Shown here: piece after piece, positions 9,501 through 15,853 of the stretch
How positions within the stretch are numbered: the stretch's first letter is position 1
Layout of the letters: each line of letters opens with the position of its first letter
Assembly (NCBI RefSeq): GCF_000245015.1
Contig: NZ_JH600070.1
Span: forward strand, 1,101,184-1,165,183
Source of the DNA: Beggiatoa alba B18LD
Lineage (GTDB): Bacteria; Pseudomonadota; Gammaproteobacteria; Beggiatoales; Beggiatoaceae
DNA length: 64,000 nt
Reading direction: 5' to 3'
Translations under genes and position numbers: made by a program
Notes under the pieces: model-generated
Told to the model about the DNA's origin: nothing
Databases searched by the model: none
Seen by the model: the letters and a program-made list of their open reading frames with translations, nothing else

Positions 9501-10004
9501 CGCTACTTGCAACAGTCCTTAGCGATAAGACAAGACATCGGCGATAAAAGTGGCGAAGGCACGACGCTCAACAATATTTCTTCTATCTTTCAAGCCCGAG
9601 GCGACTACGAAACCGCCCTGCGCTACTTGCAACAGTCCTTAGCGATAAGACAAGAAATCGGCGATAAAAGTGGCGAAGGCACGACGCTCAACAATATTGG
9701 ACAAATATTTAAAGCCCGAGGCGACTACGAAACCGCCCTGCGCTACTTGCAACAGTCCTTAGCGATAAGACAAGAAATCGGCGATGTGGCAGGCTTGTGT
9801 GCGACGTTGTTTAATATGGGACATATTCATTTACAAAATGAAGAAGTGCAGGAAGGAATCGCGAAATTTGTAGAAACGTATCGAATTGCTCATAAGATTG
9901 GTTATGCACAAGTCTTGCGGGCGTTGGAGCAGTTGGCGAAGGATTTGGGACAGGATGGCTTAAATTTTTGGAAACAATTAAGTAAGCAATTTCCTGAATC
10001 ATAA
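6594..10004 (+). CDS. CHAT protease - STAND-type NTPase - TPR protein
   Basis: 1136 residues, no signal peptide, so cytoplasmic. Domains: an N-terminal region (1-110); a CHAT protease (about 115-320) with His196 in FLSGHG and Cys246 in LSACESG; a linker; a STAND/NB-ARC-like P-loop NTPase (about 375-700) with Walker A GEGGQGKT at 402-409 and Walker B KLVLIFDN around Asp490; then TPRs (about 760-1120). Seven TPR units (from about residue 803) repeat with an exact 40-residue period, each starting GDYETALRYLQQSLAI. The plan (effector, switch NTPase, repeat sensor) resembles NLR-like bacterial immune proteins, and CHAT proteases act in type III-E CRISPR (TPR-CHAT) and gasdermin-linked defence. A defence or stress-sensing role is inference. 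ATG chosen because the frame is continuous and no SD-linked alternative is seen. Three small genes follow on the same strand. Confidence 0.9.
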   Translation: MPQQVHVSPFIINPPADLYTPARRQVSADFALRYANRQKIEENELKAFGADLWRALNIDEAFDTAYRQACPAILPIILESQDAQLQQLAWECLYHPQHGFLAKHPHFTLSRRVPTQCVVTPIQQRPLKVLLFTSLPENLTEQGRLNVENEQAHVLEALLEPVQRGIVQLEVPDDGRFQTLQQFLKQGFDVVFLSGHGIFHDDAHLTEKYGEFCFEDDNGNAVMVRDSELAKAFRGQGVQCVVLSACESGQSASADLSTGLAQSLVNIGLPHVVGMRESVLEIAGIAFARAFCEAIAQQARIDEAVQAGRQAIERGDTVSEDLKNHWRELSITQWSLPILWSRDPAVPLVNWGFEVKPPADTVLSSSLSGLPPLQRFIGRRRELREWRNRLESRQVKQLLITGEGGQGKTALVTYLAQRLQQKGFIVHVYSARPENSWTEFETLLQFSLDGVHTPEFTAKQEKCKTVKLFAQLLISTLQKQTQRKLVLIFDNLESLQDLKTHALTDETITTWLSVIQQMGDSAPTVLLTSRWKLPNWQAGYLSLCHANYGDFIQFIYLQKTPLPNEKEARFKLLRELYQAFQGNFRGLEFFLKLLPDLSQTDREQLLTNIKTAQTDLQTNQLLEKIIQTALEADERELLRRLTVYTTAVPQEGVKKIALSEPQLKPVENLLQRLSHYSLIECVFNPPLQREIFYCGAMVRLWIQAHLPPITTTLYSQAADYQRYLFETDKKDYEQALAVHESLTLAGKKAEADSFALDKLVPSFYLVGLYRTLLEWVEPMQGGEDKAIESRVLSWLGTTNHALGNYETALRYLQQSLAIFKELGDKKSEGTTLNNMATIAHARGDYETALRYLQQSLAIQQEIGDKSGEGATLNNISQIYDARGDYETALRYLQQSLAIQQEIGDKSGEGTTLNNMATTAYARGDYETALRYLQQSLAIQQEIGDKSGEGATLNNISQIYDARGDYETALRYLQQSLAIRQDIGDKSGEGTTLNNISSIFQARGDYETALRYLQQSLAIRQEIGDKSGEGTTLNNIGQIFKARGDYETALRYLQQSLAIRQEIGDVAGLCATLFNMGHIHLQNEEVQEGIAKFVETYRIAHKIGYAQVLRALEQLAKDLGQDGLNFWKQLSKQFPES
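9001..9784 (+). repeat. Seven 120-bp tandem repeats encoding TPR units
   Basis: Units begin at about 9001, 9121, 9241, 9361, 9481, 9601 and 9721, with exact 120-bp spacing. The segment starting ACTACGAAACCGCCCTGCGC and continuing about 43 bp is identical in every copy. Variation is limited to a short stretch encoding residues just before and after the first helix (IAHAR, IYDAR, TAYAR, IFQAR, IFKAR). Copies 2 and 4 share one variant of the second half and copies 3 and 5 share another, the pattern left by unequal crossing-over or gene conversion. Confidence 0.95.
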
Positions 10005-10087
10005 CTTACATAATTTTCTTAATTATCATTATTGTGCTAGTTTTATTTATTAAGTGAATTGTGGTTTAGAACTAAAGGAAACAAACC

Positions 10088-10270
10088 ATGCATTCTAGCC
10101 AAGATGCCCCCCTTTTACAAAAACTTGATAATTTAACTAAAAAAATATCTTTAGTTTCTCCAACTATTCGCAACTGGCAAACTGTTTTCCATATTGCCCA
10201 ACAATTTAGCGACGACTTTATGCAAGAGGAAAGAAAACAACCTGAAATACAAACAAGAGAACTATTTTAA
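10088..10270 (+). CDS. Small hypothetical protein of the CHAT-NTPase locus
   Basis: 60 residues, no recognised family. The ATG has a good Shine-Dalgarno (AAAGGA about 8 bp upstream), which is the main reason for calling it a gene. The sequence is hydrophilic and helical (LLQKLDNLTKKISL near 9-22, then TIRNWQTVFHIAQQFSDDF) with no membrane segment and no Cys. It begins 83 bp after the CHAT-NTPase-TPR gene and ends 81 bp before the two-helix membrane protein gene, all on the plus strand. It may be an adaptor or antitoxin-sized partner, but that is speculation. Confidence 0.6.
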   Translation: MHSSQDAPLLQKLDNLTKKISLVSPTIRNWQTVFHIAQQFSDDFMQEERKQPEIQTRELF

Positions 10271-10351
10271 TGAATTATTTAATAAATACAAATATCTATA
10301 TTAAACAAAATCATTTTAACCACAAGATACTTATAAACAGTATGGAACATC

Positions 10352-10822
10352 ATGACCGACCAAACCCCACCGCCGATTATTCAAACTCGCCCGCCTTCGG
10401 AAACAGATAAATACTTACAACAAAAATTTGTAGAAGAAATCGTACAGCAAGCAAATCGTTTAGATGAGCTTGCAAAACAGTTATTCACTTTAGAGTTAGC
10501 TGTGCCGAGTGTGTATGTGACTGTTTTGCAATTGGTACAAGGTGAAAAAGCGAGTTTGGGTTTAAATGCTTATTTAATCAGTGCTTTTACTTTATGGTTT
10601 CTCGCGCTCTTACTGACTTTTTTCACCTTATTTCCTAATAATCGTTATAAAGTGAGGCGCAATCTTATCCGCCGTGAAACTTCCAATAATCCAACAGAGG
10701 GCATTAGTATCGAGGAATTTTTCCAAAAAAGTGCGCGGGATAAATATTGGGAATTAGTCGCGGGTAGTGTGTGCTTTTTTCTAGGTTTAGCCTGTGCAGG
10801 CTTGAGCATCTTTATTCGTTAA
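10352..10822 (+). CDS. Two-helix membrane protein of the CHAT-NTPase locus
   Basis: 156 residues, unrecognised family. It has a Pro-rich hydrophilic N-terminus (about 1-20), an amphipathic stretch (22-60), a first membrane helix about 77-98 (AYLISAFTLWFLALLLTFF), a charged loop about 99-130 with RRNLIRRETSNN and EEFFQKSARDKYWE, and a second helix about 133-154 ending at the C-terminus. The topology therefore puts the basic/acidic loop on one side and both termini on the other. It sits 81 bp after the 60-aa gene and 13 bp before a zinc-ribbon gene, so it is very likely cotranscribed with the latter. A membrane effector or target of the upstream CHAT protease is an attractive but untested idea. 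Confidence 0.75.
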   Translation: MTDQTPPPIIQTRPPSETDKYLQQKFVEEIVQQANRLDELAKQLFTLELAVPSVYVTVLQLVQGEKASLGLNAYLISAFTLWFLALLLTFFTLFPNNRYKVRRNLIRRETSNNPTEGISIEEFFQKSARDKYWELVAGSVCFFLGLACAGLSIFIR

Positions 10823-10835
10823 ATGAGGCAATCTC

Positions 10836-11072
10836 ATGGCAAAACAAAAACAACGTTTTCAGTGTCACAAATGCCAAGAAACTTTTGATTTATTGATTGA
10901 TTCAGAAGAACAACCTGTTTTAATGGGCTATTGTCCCTATTGTGGGGAAACATGGGAAGTTGATTTATTACCCGAAGCGAGCACGGTGACCATTTATAAG
11001 AGTCCAACGCAAAAAATAGCGGAGTCTATGCAGTTGCCCGCTGTTTTGATTACACGACCAAGACAAGAGTAA
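10836..11072 (+). CDS. Zinc-ribbon small protein
   Basis: 78 residues. An N-terminal zinc ribbon is visible: CHKC at residues 10-13 and CPYC near 33-36 (YCPYCGETWEV), about 20 residues apart, enough for a four-Cys zinc site. The rest (EVDLLPEASTVTIYKSPTQK...) is short and hydrophilic. SD GAGG lies just before the ATG, and the gene begins 13 bp after the stop of the two-helix membrane protein gene, so the two should be translated from one transcript. The zinc ribbon may mediate protein or nucleic-acid contact; no precise family is recognised. Confidence 0.75.
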   Translation: MAKQKQRFQCHKCQETFDLLIDSEEQPVLMGYCPYCGETWEVDLLPEASTVTIYKSPTQKIAESMQLPAVLITRPRQE

Positions 11073-11601
11073 GTCATATAAAAACATTTAGTTAACCTGA
11101 ATTCAGTGAAATTTCTTTAAAAAGACAAACGTTTGTCTGAATCAGGATTTTCAGGATTAAAAGATTGTCTGAATCAGAATTTTCAGAATTAACAGAATTT
11201 TCAGAATTAAAAAGACAAGAAAATTAAAAGAATAAAAAATTATGTTTTTAATTCTGCTAATTCTGAAAATTCTGTGAATTCTGATTCAGACAAAAAAAGA
11301 CCTACTAGATTTTCAAAACATAGTAACTATCTGTTTTATTTTATAAATCTCGCGATTTCAGGTTAGATTAATGAGGCAGGCGAGCAATCGCTTTAGCCAT
11401 TTTAGCTTTAAAGCGTTATTCGTTCTTTTTAAGAAAACGTTATATCTAGTTAATAATTTTATAAAAAGCGTAATTATTTTTATACATCCTCTTGTTTAAT
11501 CTCAAAAATCTCATGAACTACACCTTGTAGTTTCCCTTTTTCTGTCCCAAATTATTCAGCACCAACACCCCAACACTTTCTAAATAATAACGAGGTTTTC
11601 T
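11073..11601. other. Repeat-filled intergenic region
   Basis: There is no supported gene in these 529 bp. About 11134-11210 and 11249-11292 are family-B modules in opposite orientation (GTCTGAATCAG... and ...CTGATTCAGAC, with ATTCTG/CAGAAT every 9 nt between), and 11299-11331 is a decayed family-A palindrome. The block about 11165-11300 is repeated as its reverse complement at about 17260-17390. About 11389-11408 matches the MITE-like element at 6326. The last 100 bp are AT-rich and should contain the promoter for the molybdenum hydroxylase genes. Confidence 0.8.
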
Positions 11602-12054
11602 ATGGAGCTGATTATTAACGGTAAAACCGTCACGGTGGAGGTTGAGCCAGATACTCCTTTGTTATGGGTTCTCCGCGACCATTTACACATGACGGGTACT
11701 AAATTCGGCTGTGGGATGGCTTTGTGTGGTGCATGTACAGTGCATGTTGATGGACAACCAACCCGTTCCTGTTCGATGCCCGTCTCTGCCATGGCAGGTA
11801 AACAAATTACTACCATCGAAGGGATTAGTAGTAAAGCTGCGCAAGCGGTGCAAACAGCGTGGGAAAAGTTAGATGTGGTGCAATGTGGTTATTGCCAATC
11901 AGGGCAAATCATGAGCGCGACCGCGTTGTTAGAACGTAATCCCAACCCCAGCGATAGCGATATCGACACCGCAATGGGCGGTAACGTTTGCCGTTGTGCA
12001 ACTTATGTTCGCATCCGTGCGGCTATTAAAGAAGCTGCAAAAACGCTGGTCTAA
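11602..12054 (+). CDS. [2Fe-2S] small subunit of an Ior-like molybdenum hydroxylase
   Basis: 150 residues, the usual size for the iron-sulfur subunit of isoquinoline 1-oxidoreductase/aldehyde-oxidase-type enzymes. The N-terminal plant-type ferredoxin cluster is formed by Cys37, Cys42, Cys45 and Cys57 ([13 protein letters not shown]). The C-terminal helical cluster is formed by Cys95, Cys98, Cys130 and Cys132 ([16 protein letters not shown]). These carry electrons from the Mo centre in the large subunit. There is no signal peptide; the adjacent large subunit has a Tat signal, so the complex is probably exported folded by hitchhiking. SD GAGG about 9 bp before the ATG. Its stop is 18 bp from the next start, a two-gene operon with no FAD subunit, as in the Ior class. 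True substrate cannot be told from sequence. Confidence 0.92.
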   Translation: MELIINGKTVTVEVEPDTPLLWVLRDHLHMTGTKFGCGMALCGACTVHVDGQPTRSCSMPVSAMAGKQITTIEGISSKAAQAVQTAWEKLDVVQCGYCQSGQIMSATALLERNPNPSDSDIDTAMGGNVCRCATYVRIRAAIKEAAKTLV

Positions 12055-12071
12055 TTTAGGAAAAGTTCACT

Positions 12072-14249
12072 ATGAATACGATTTTTAATCTGAGTCGTCG
12101 GACATTTTTAAAAACAGGGGCAAGCGTTGGTGCAGGACTCACGTTAGGCTTGTATTTGCCGAAAACCCTCGCAGAATCTGAAAAAATTCCCGTTACTACC
12201 ACTGAAATTGTTTTAGAACCGAATGCTTTTGTACGCATTGGCACAGATAATACGGTGACAGTTACCGTTAAGCATGTAGAAATGGGACAAGGGACTTATA
12301 CAGGTTTACCGACCTTAGTCGCTGAAGAATTAGATGCAGATTGGGCGCAAATTAAGGTGGTTGGCGCACCTGCGGATGCGGGACGCTATAACAATTTATT
12401 CTGGGGCCCTGTACAAGGCACAGGTGGCAGTACCGCAATGGCAAATTCTTTCGAGCAAATGCGCGTTGCAGGCGCGACCGCTCGAAAAATGTTGATTACC
12501 GCCGCCGCGCAGGCATGGAAAGTGCCCGCTGAGGAAATTGTGATTAAAGCGGGTGTTGTCAGTCATCCCGCATCTAAACATCAAGCCAGTTTTGGCGAAT
12601 TAGCCGAATTAGCTTCGCATGTGGCTGTCCCTGAACATGGGGAAATTAAATTAAAAGAGCCGAAAGATTTTGTTTATATCGGCAAAATGGCGATAAAACG
12701 CAAAGATACTAAAGCGAAAACGAATGGCACGGCGATTTATACCCAAGATATTAATTTCCCTGATTTACTGACTGCTGTTGTTGCTCATTCCCCCCGTTTT
12801 GGCGGTAAAGTCAAAAGTGTCGACATGAGCAAGGCGAAAGCTGTAAAAGGTGTGGTTAATGTGGTAGAAATTCCCACAGGGGTTGCCGTGTTAGCCAAAG
12901 ATTTTTGGACAGCGAAAAAAGGACGTGATGCCCTCGTTATTGAATGGGATAACAGTCAAGCATTTATGGGAAGTTCTGCCGATATTCTCGCTGATTATAA
13001 AAAACAAGCGGAAAGTATGGGCAAAGTTGCCCGCCGTGAGGGTGATGTTGAAACCAATTTACCCAAAACGACTAAAAAACGTCATGCTGAATATGTCTTT
13101 CCTTTCCTTGCTCATGCCACGATGGAACCCATGAATTGCGTGGTTAAACTCAGTAAAGACAGTTGTGAAGTATGGAATGGTGAACAATTTCAAACGATAG
13201 ACCAAGCCAATATTGCTCAAGTGGTTGGTTTAAAACCTGAGCAAGTTAAAATTAATATGCTTTATGCAGGCGGTAGCTTTGGACGGCGGGCAAATCCTAA
13301 ATCGGATTATGTCAAAGAAGCTGCGTCGATTGCTAAAGCGGTTGAAGGCACGCCCATTAAATTGGTTTGGACACGTGAAGATGATATGCAAGGCGGACAA
13401 TATCGTCCCTTCTATTATCACACCATCGATGCAGGACTAGACGAAAAAGGTAATGTGACTGCGTGGCATCATCGTATTGTCGGACAATCTATTATTGCGG
13501 GTTCTCCGTTTGAAGGTTTTCTGATTAAAGAAGGCATAGACGCAACGTCGGTCGAAGGTGCATCCACACTGCCTTATCAGATTCCTAATTTATTGGTTGA
13601 TTTACATACAACAAGCTCACAAATTCCTATCCAATGGTGGCGGTCAGTTGGTTCAACGCATACCGCATTTTCTACCGAAACGATGTTGGATGAGTTAGCC
13701 CATGATGCAGGGAAAGACCCTGTTGAGTTTCGGCTTGCCTTGTTAAAAGAGCATCCTCGCCATGCAGGTGTTTTAAAATTAGCAGCGGAAAAAGCAGGCT
13801 GGGGAACACCGTTAGCAAAAGGGAAAGGACGTGGTGTTGCTGTCCATGAGTCGTTTAACACTTATGTCGCGCAAGTCGCTGAGGTTACTGTAAAAGAGGA
13901 TGGTACTTTTAGCGTTGACCGTGTGGTCTGTGCGGTAGATTGTGGGATAGCCATTAATCCCGACGTAATTCGCGCCCAAATGGAGGGCGGTTTAGGTTAT
14001 GGATTATCTGCAACTTTAGCAGAATCGATTACGTTTAAAGATGGTTTAGTGGAGCAAAGCAATTTCCACAATTACCCCGTGTTGCGCATTAATCAAATGC
14101 CAAGCATTGAGGTTTATATCGTGGAGTCCACAGAAAAGCCTACAGGTGTAGGTGAACCAGCAACGCCTGTTATTGCCCCCGCTGTTGCTAATGCTTTATT
14201 TGCAGTAACAGGAAAACGTTTATACGAATTACCGTTAAAACTAGCGTAA
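12072..14249 (+). CDS. Molybdopterin-binding large subunit, Ior-like, Tat-exported
   Basis: 725 residues, matching the single-chain beta subunit of isoquinoline 1-oxidoreductase-type enzymes. The N-terminus carries a twin-arginine signal (SRRTFLK at 8-14, then an Ala/Gly-rich hydrophobic stretch), predicting folded export to the periplasm. Landmarks include VEMGQGTYTG (about 70-79), GPVQGTGGST near 115, the hammerhead region KAKTNGTAIYTQDI near 217-230, AGGSFGRR near 400, and GVGEPATPVIAPAVANA near the C-terminus, where the Glu of GVGE is the family's catalytic base at the Mo site. It probably hydroxylates an N-heteroaromatic or aldehyde substrate with water as the oxygen source; the real substrate is unknown. 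An accessory XdhC-type gene is not present here. Followed directly by a family-A palindrome. Confidence 0.92.
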   Translation: MNTIFNLSRRTFLKTGASVGAGLTLGLYLPKTLAESEKIPVTTTEIVLEPNAFVRIGTDNTVTVTVKHVEMGQGTYTGLPTLVAEELDADWAQIKVVGAPADAGRYNNLFWGPVQGTGGSTAMANSFEQMRVAGATARKMLITAAAQAWKVPAEEIVIKAGVVSHPASKHQASFGELAELASHVAVPEHGEIKLKEPKDFVYIGKMAIKRKDTKAKTNGTAIYTQDINFPDLLTAVVAHSPRFGGKVKSVDMSKAKAVKGVVNVVEIPTGVAVLAKDFWTAKKGRDALVIEWDNSQAFMGSSADILADYKKQAESMGKVARREGDVETNLPKTTKKRHAEYVFPFLAHATMEPMNCVVKLSKDSCEVWNGEQFQTIDQANIAQVVGLKPEQVKINMLYAGGSFGRRANPKSDYVKEAASIAKAVEGTPIKLVWTREDDMQGGQYRPFYYHTIDAGLDEKGNVTAWHHRIVGQSIIAGSPFEGFLIKEGIDATSVEGASTLPYQIPNLLVDLHTTSSQIPIQWWRSVGSTHTAFSTETMLDELAHDAGKDPVEFRLALLKEHPRHAGVLKLAAEKAGWGTPLAKGKGRGVAVHESFNTYVAQVAEVTVKEDGTFSVDRVVCAVDCGIAINPDVIRAQMEGGLGYGLSATLAESITFKDGLVEQSNFHNYPVLRINQMPSIEVYIVESTEKPTGVGEPATPVIAPAVANALFAVTGKRLYELPLKLA

Positions 14250-14264
14250 CCGTTGGATAAAAAA

Positions 14265-14470
14265 GACCTGCTAGGTTTTCAAAACCTAGCAGGTCTCTGT
14301 TTTATTTTATAAAACTCGCCGAACTCAAGTACATTAGTTTTTTGGTTTTAGGGTTTTAATTCTGCTAATCCTGTTAATTCTGATTCAGACAATGTTGCAA
14401 TCTTGTCTGGTGAATCTTTTTCAAGTGTTTCGACAGACCTGCTAGGTTTTTAAAACCTAGCAAATCTCTG
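14265..14470. repeat. Two family-A palindromes with linker modules
   Basis: The first palindrome (14265-14295) follows the Ior-like large-subunit gene and has the usual TCTGTTTTATTTTATAAAAC tail, so it may serve as its terminator. A partial family-B module (AATTCTGCTAATCCTGTTAA...CTGATTCAGAC) follows at about 14357-14391. The linker CTTGTCTGGTGAA is at about 14403-14415, and a second palindrome (14436-14466) has a mismatched right arm. The whole gap separates two converging genes. Confidence 0.85.
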
Positions 14471-14503
14471 TTTTATTTTATAAATCTTGTAAAACGGGGG
14501 AGG

Positions 14504-14956
14504 TTATTCTACAGACCAATTTCCAATATCCATATTTTCCCCCATGCCATCGGGTTGTTTATCTGCTCCCAGTGACCAGATGTCAATTTCACCATGTACA
14601 CCAGGACTCATGTATTGATAGGGAGAGCCCCACGCATCCATTGGTAAACGTTCTAAATAACCGCCTTCCTTCCACTTTCTCGGCTCTGGGGCACTGGTTG
14701 GACGAGTGACAAGGGCTTCTAATCCTTGGTCAGTTGATGGATACACATAATTATCTAGTTTATAAAGCTTTAAAGCGGCTTCTATGGCGTGAATATCATG
14801 TTTGGTTTTAGTGACACGTGCATCGGCAGTACGTCCCATAATGCTAGGGACAACAAGGGTTGCCAAAATGCCTAAAATGACAATGACGACCATCACTTCA
14901 ATCAAGGTAAAACCTGTTTGACGATAAGCTTGCTTTAAAGATTGTGTGTTTATCAT
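14504..14956 (-). CDS. gspG: Type II secretion major pseudopilin GspG
   Basis: 150 residues. It has a class III prepilin signal: short basic leader, cleavage expected after Gly15 (QTG then FTLIEVMVVIVILGIL), mature residue +5 Glu20, then the hydrophobic helix. The C-terminal part has the GspG marks DARVTKTKHDIHAIEAALKLYKLDN, YPSTDQGLEALV and PMDAWGSPYQYMSPG, and an acidic Ca-binding-like end (SLGADKQPDG). GspG forms the periplasmic pseudopilus that drives secretion through the GspD pore; leader removal needs GspO/PilD. No other gsp genes are in the window, so the T2SS genes are dispersed. The gene 28 bp upstream on the same strand encodes an Arg-repeat, tail-anchored protein and is probably cotranscribed. 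Confidence 0.94.
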   Translation of the reverse strand: MINTQSLKQAYRQTGFTLIEVMVVIVILGILATLVVPSIMGRTADARVTKTKHDIHAIEAALKLYKLDNYVYPSTDQGLEALVTRPTSAPEPRKWKEGGYLERLPMDAWGSPYQYMSPGVHGEIDIWSLGADKQPDGMGENMDIGNWSVE

Positions 14957-14984
14957 ATTGCGCTGTGTAATTTAAGAACGAAGG

Positions 14985-15557
14985 TTAATTAAGTAAATGA
15001 TGAAGACCTAATGTATAAAAGACGATTGCCCCTACCCCTAATAATAAAATAAAGAGTATCCATTCCCATTTTTGTACTTGTTGGTAATCAGGTTCATTAC
15101 GCGGACGTTCTAAAACGGGTGTCACTTTGGGGACAGGTTTGGAAACCACAGGCGCGGGTGCGGGTTTCTCTATTGTTACAGGTGGGGTAACAGGCGTTGT
15201 TTTAACAGGTTCTGCTTGCTTTATGGCGGTTTCTTCGACAGGTTTTGTCACAACTAATGCGGGTTTTGTTGTGCTTGTGGTTTGCGTTGCATAATAAGCA
15301 CGACGAGCACGACGGGCACTAAGTGCCATGCTGGGGCTAGATGTTCCTACTACGGCGACAATACTGTGAGTGACTTGAACGGCAGTTAAGCAGGGAGAGG
15401 GTTGCATTGCGTAACGTTCACGACGTAAACGACGCGCACTTTTAAAAACGCTAATGGGGTGTTGTGAGAGATTCGCAAGCGTTGATGTAGCTTGGTTTGA
15501 ATAGCGTTCACGACGATTTCTACGCGCACTTTTTGCAATGCCTTCAGATTGAATCAT
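14985..15557 (-). CDS. Arg-repeat, Pro/Thr-rich, tail-anchored membrane protein
   Basis: 190 residues, not recognised. Three copies of an SARRxRRxxYxxQ motif occur at residues 10-22 (SARRNRRERYSNQ), 40-52 (SARRLRRERYAMQ) and 80-92 (SARRARRAYYATQ). A Pro/Val/Thr-rich spacer (about 100-150) follows, then a single C-terminal membrane helix (about 166-186, WILFILLLGVGAIVFYTLGL) that would leave the repeats in the cytoplasm. SD AAAGGAGAAAA lies just before the ATG. It sits 28 bp upstream of gspG on the same strand, so a link to secretion is possible. The Arg-rich motifs could bind an acidic partner, nucleic acid or phospholipid; none of this is established. Confidence 0.78.
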   Translation of the reverse strand: MIQSEGIAKSARRNRRERYSNQATSTLANLSQHPISVFKSARRLRRERYAMQPSPCLTAVQVTHSIVAVVGTSSPSMALSARRARRAYYATQTTSTTKPALVVTKPVEETAIKQAEPVKTTPVTPPVTIEKPAPAPVVSKPVPKVTPVLERPRNEPDYQQVQKWEWILFILLLGVGAIVFYTLGLHHLLN

Positions 15558-15733
15558 CCGTTTTCTCCTTTAGTTTTACCCTGTTGAGTGATTCCTCAAT
15601 ATTGATGTGGATTAATTGAGGCTTTGTATAAATAAACAACACTCCCAATACTACATTTATTTTTCTGGTCTTAATGCCGATTTGACTTTTAGTATATCCT
15701 ATAAACTGGCTTGTATTCAGGGGTAAGATACCC

Positions 15734-15778
15734 CACAATAACGCCACCTGTCGCAGGTGCTTATTGTGTAAGTATAAT
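15734..15778 (+). promoter_or_regulatory. Hairpin/operator-like inverted repeat plus -10 box upstream of hemA
   Basis: CACAATAA and CCACCTG are mirrored by CAGGTG and TTATTGTG around a TCG loop (15734-15768), followed by TATAAT at 15773-15778. The repeat would occupy the -35 area, so it is placed like a repressor or activator site for hemA. It could instead be an RNA hairpin of a longer leader. No known regulator consensus is recognised. Confidence 0.5.
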
Positions 15779-15853
15779 AGAACACTAAAATTTTTTTAAT
15801 CTTGCTGACTACACTTGCCTAGTCTTTTGCTCTAAACGGGGTCATGTCTTCCC

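Noticed and set aside
9001..9840. Direct repeats resembling a CRISPR array
   Set aside because: The period is exactly 120 bp (40 codons), in frame within a long ORF; spacers are not unique and no cas gene is near. They are TPR units.
12396..13861. Several short minus-strand frames within the molybdenum hydroxylase gene
   Set aside because: They lie inside a strongly supported coding frame and show no family features.
15558..15747. Open frame upstream of the Arg-repeat gene on the minus strand
   Set aside because: Low-complexity, no SD, overlaps the start of the Arg-repeat gene in another frame and the hemA regulatory gap.
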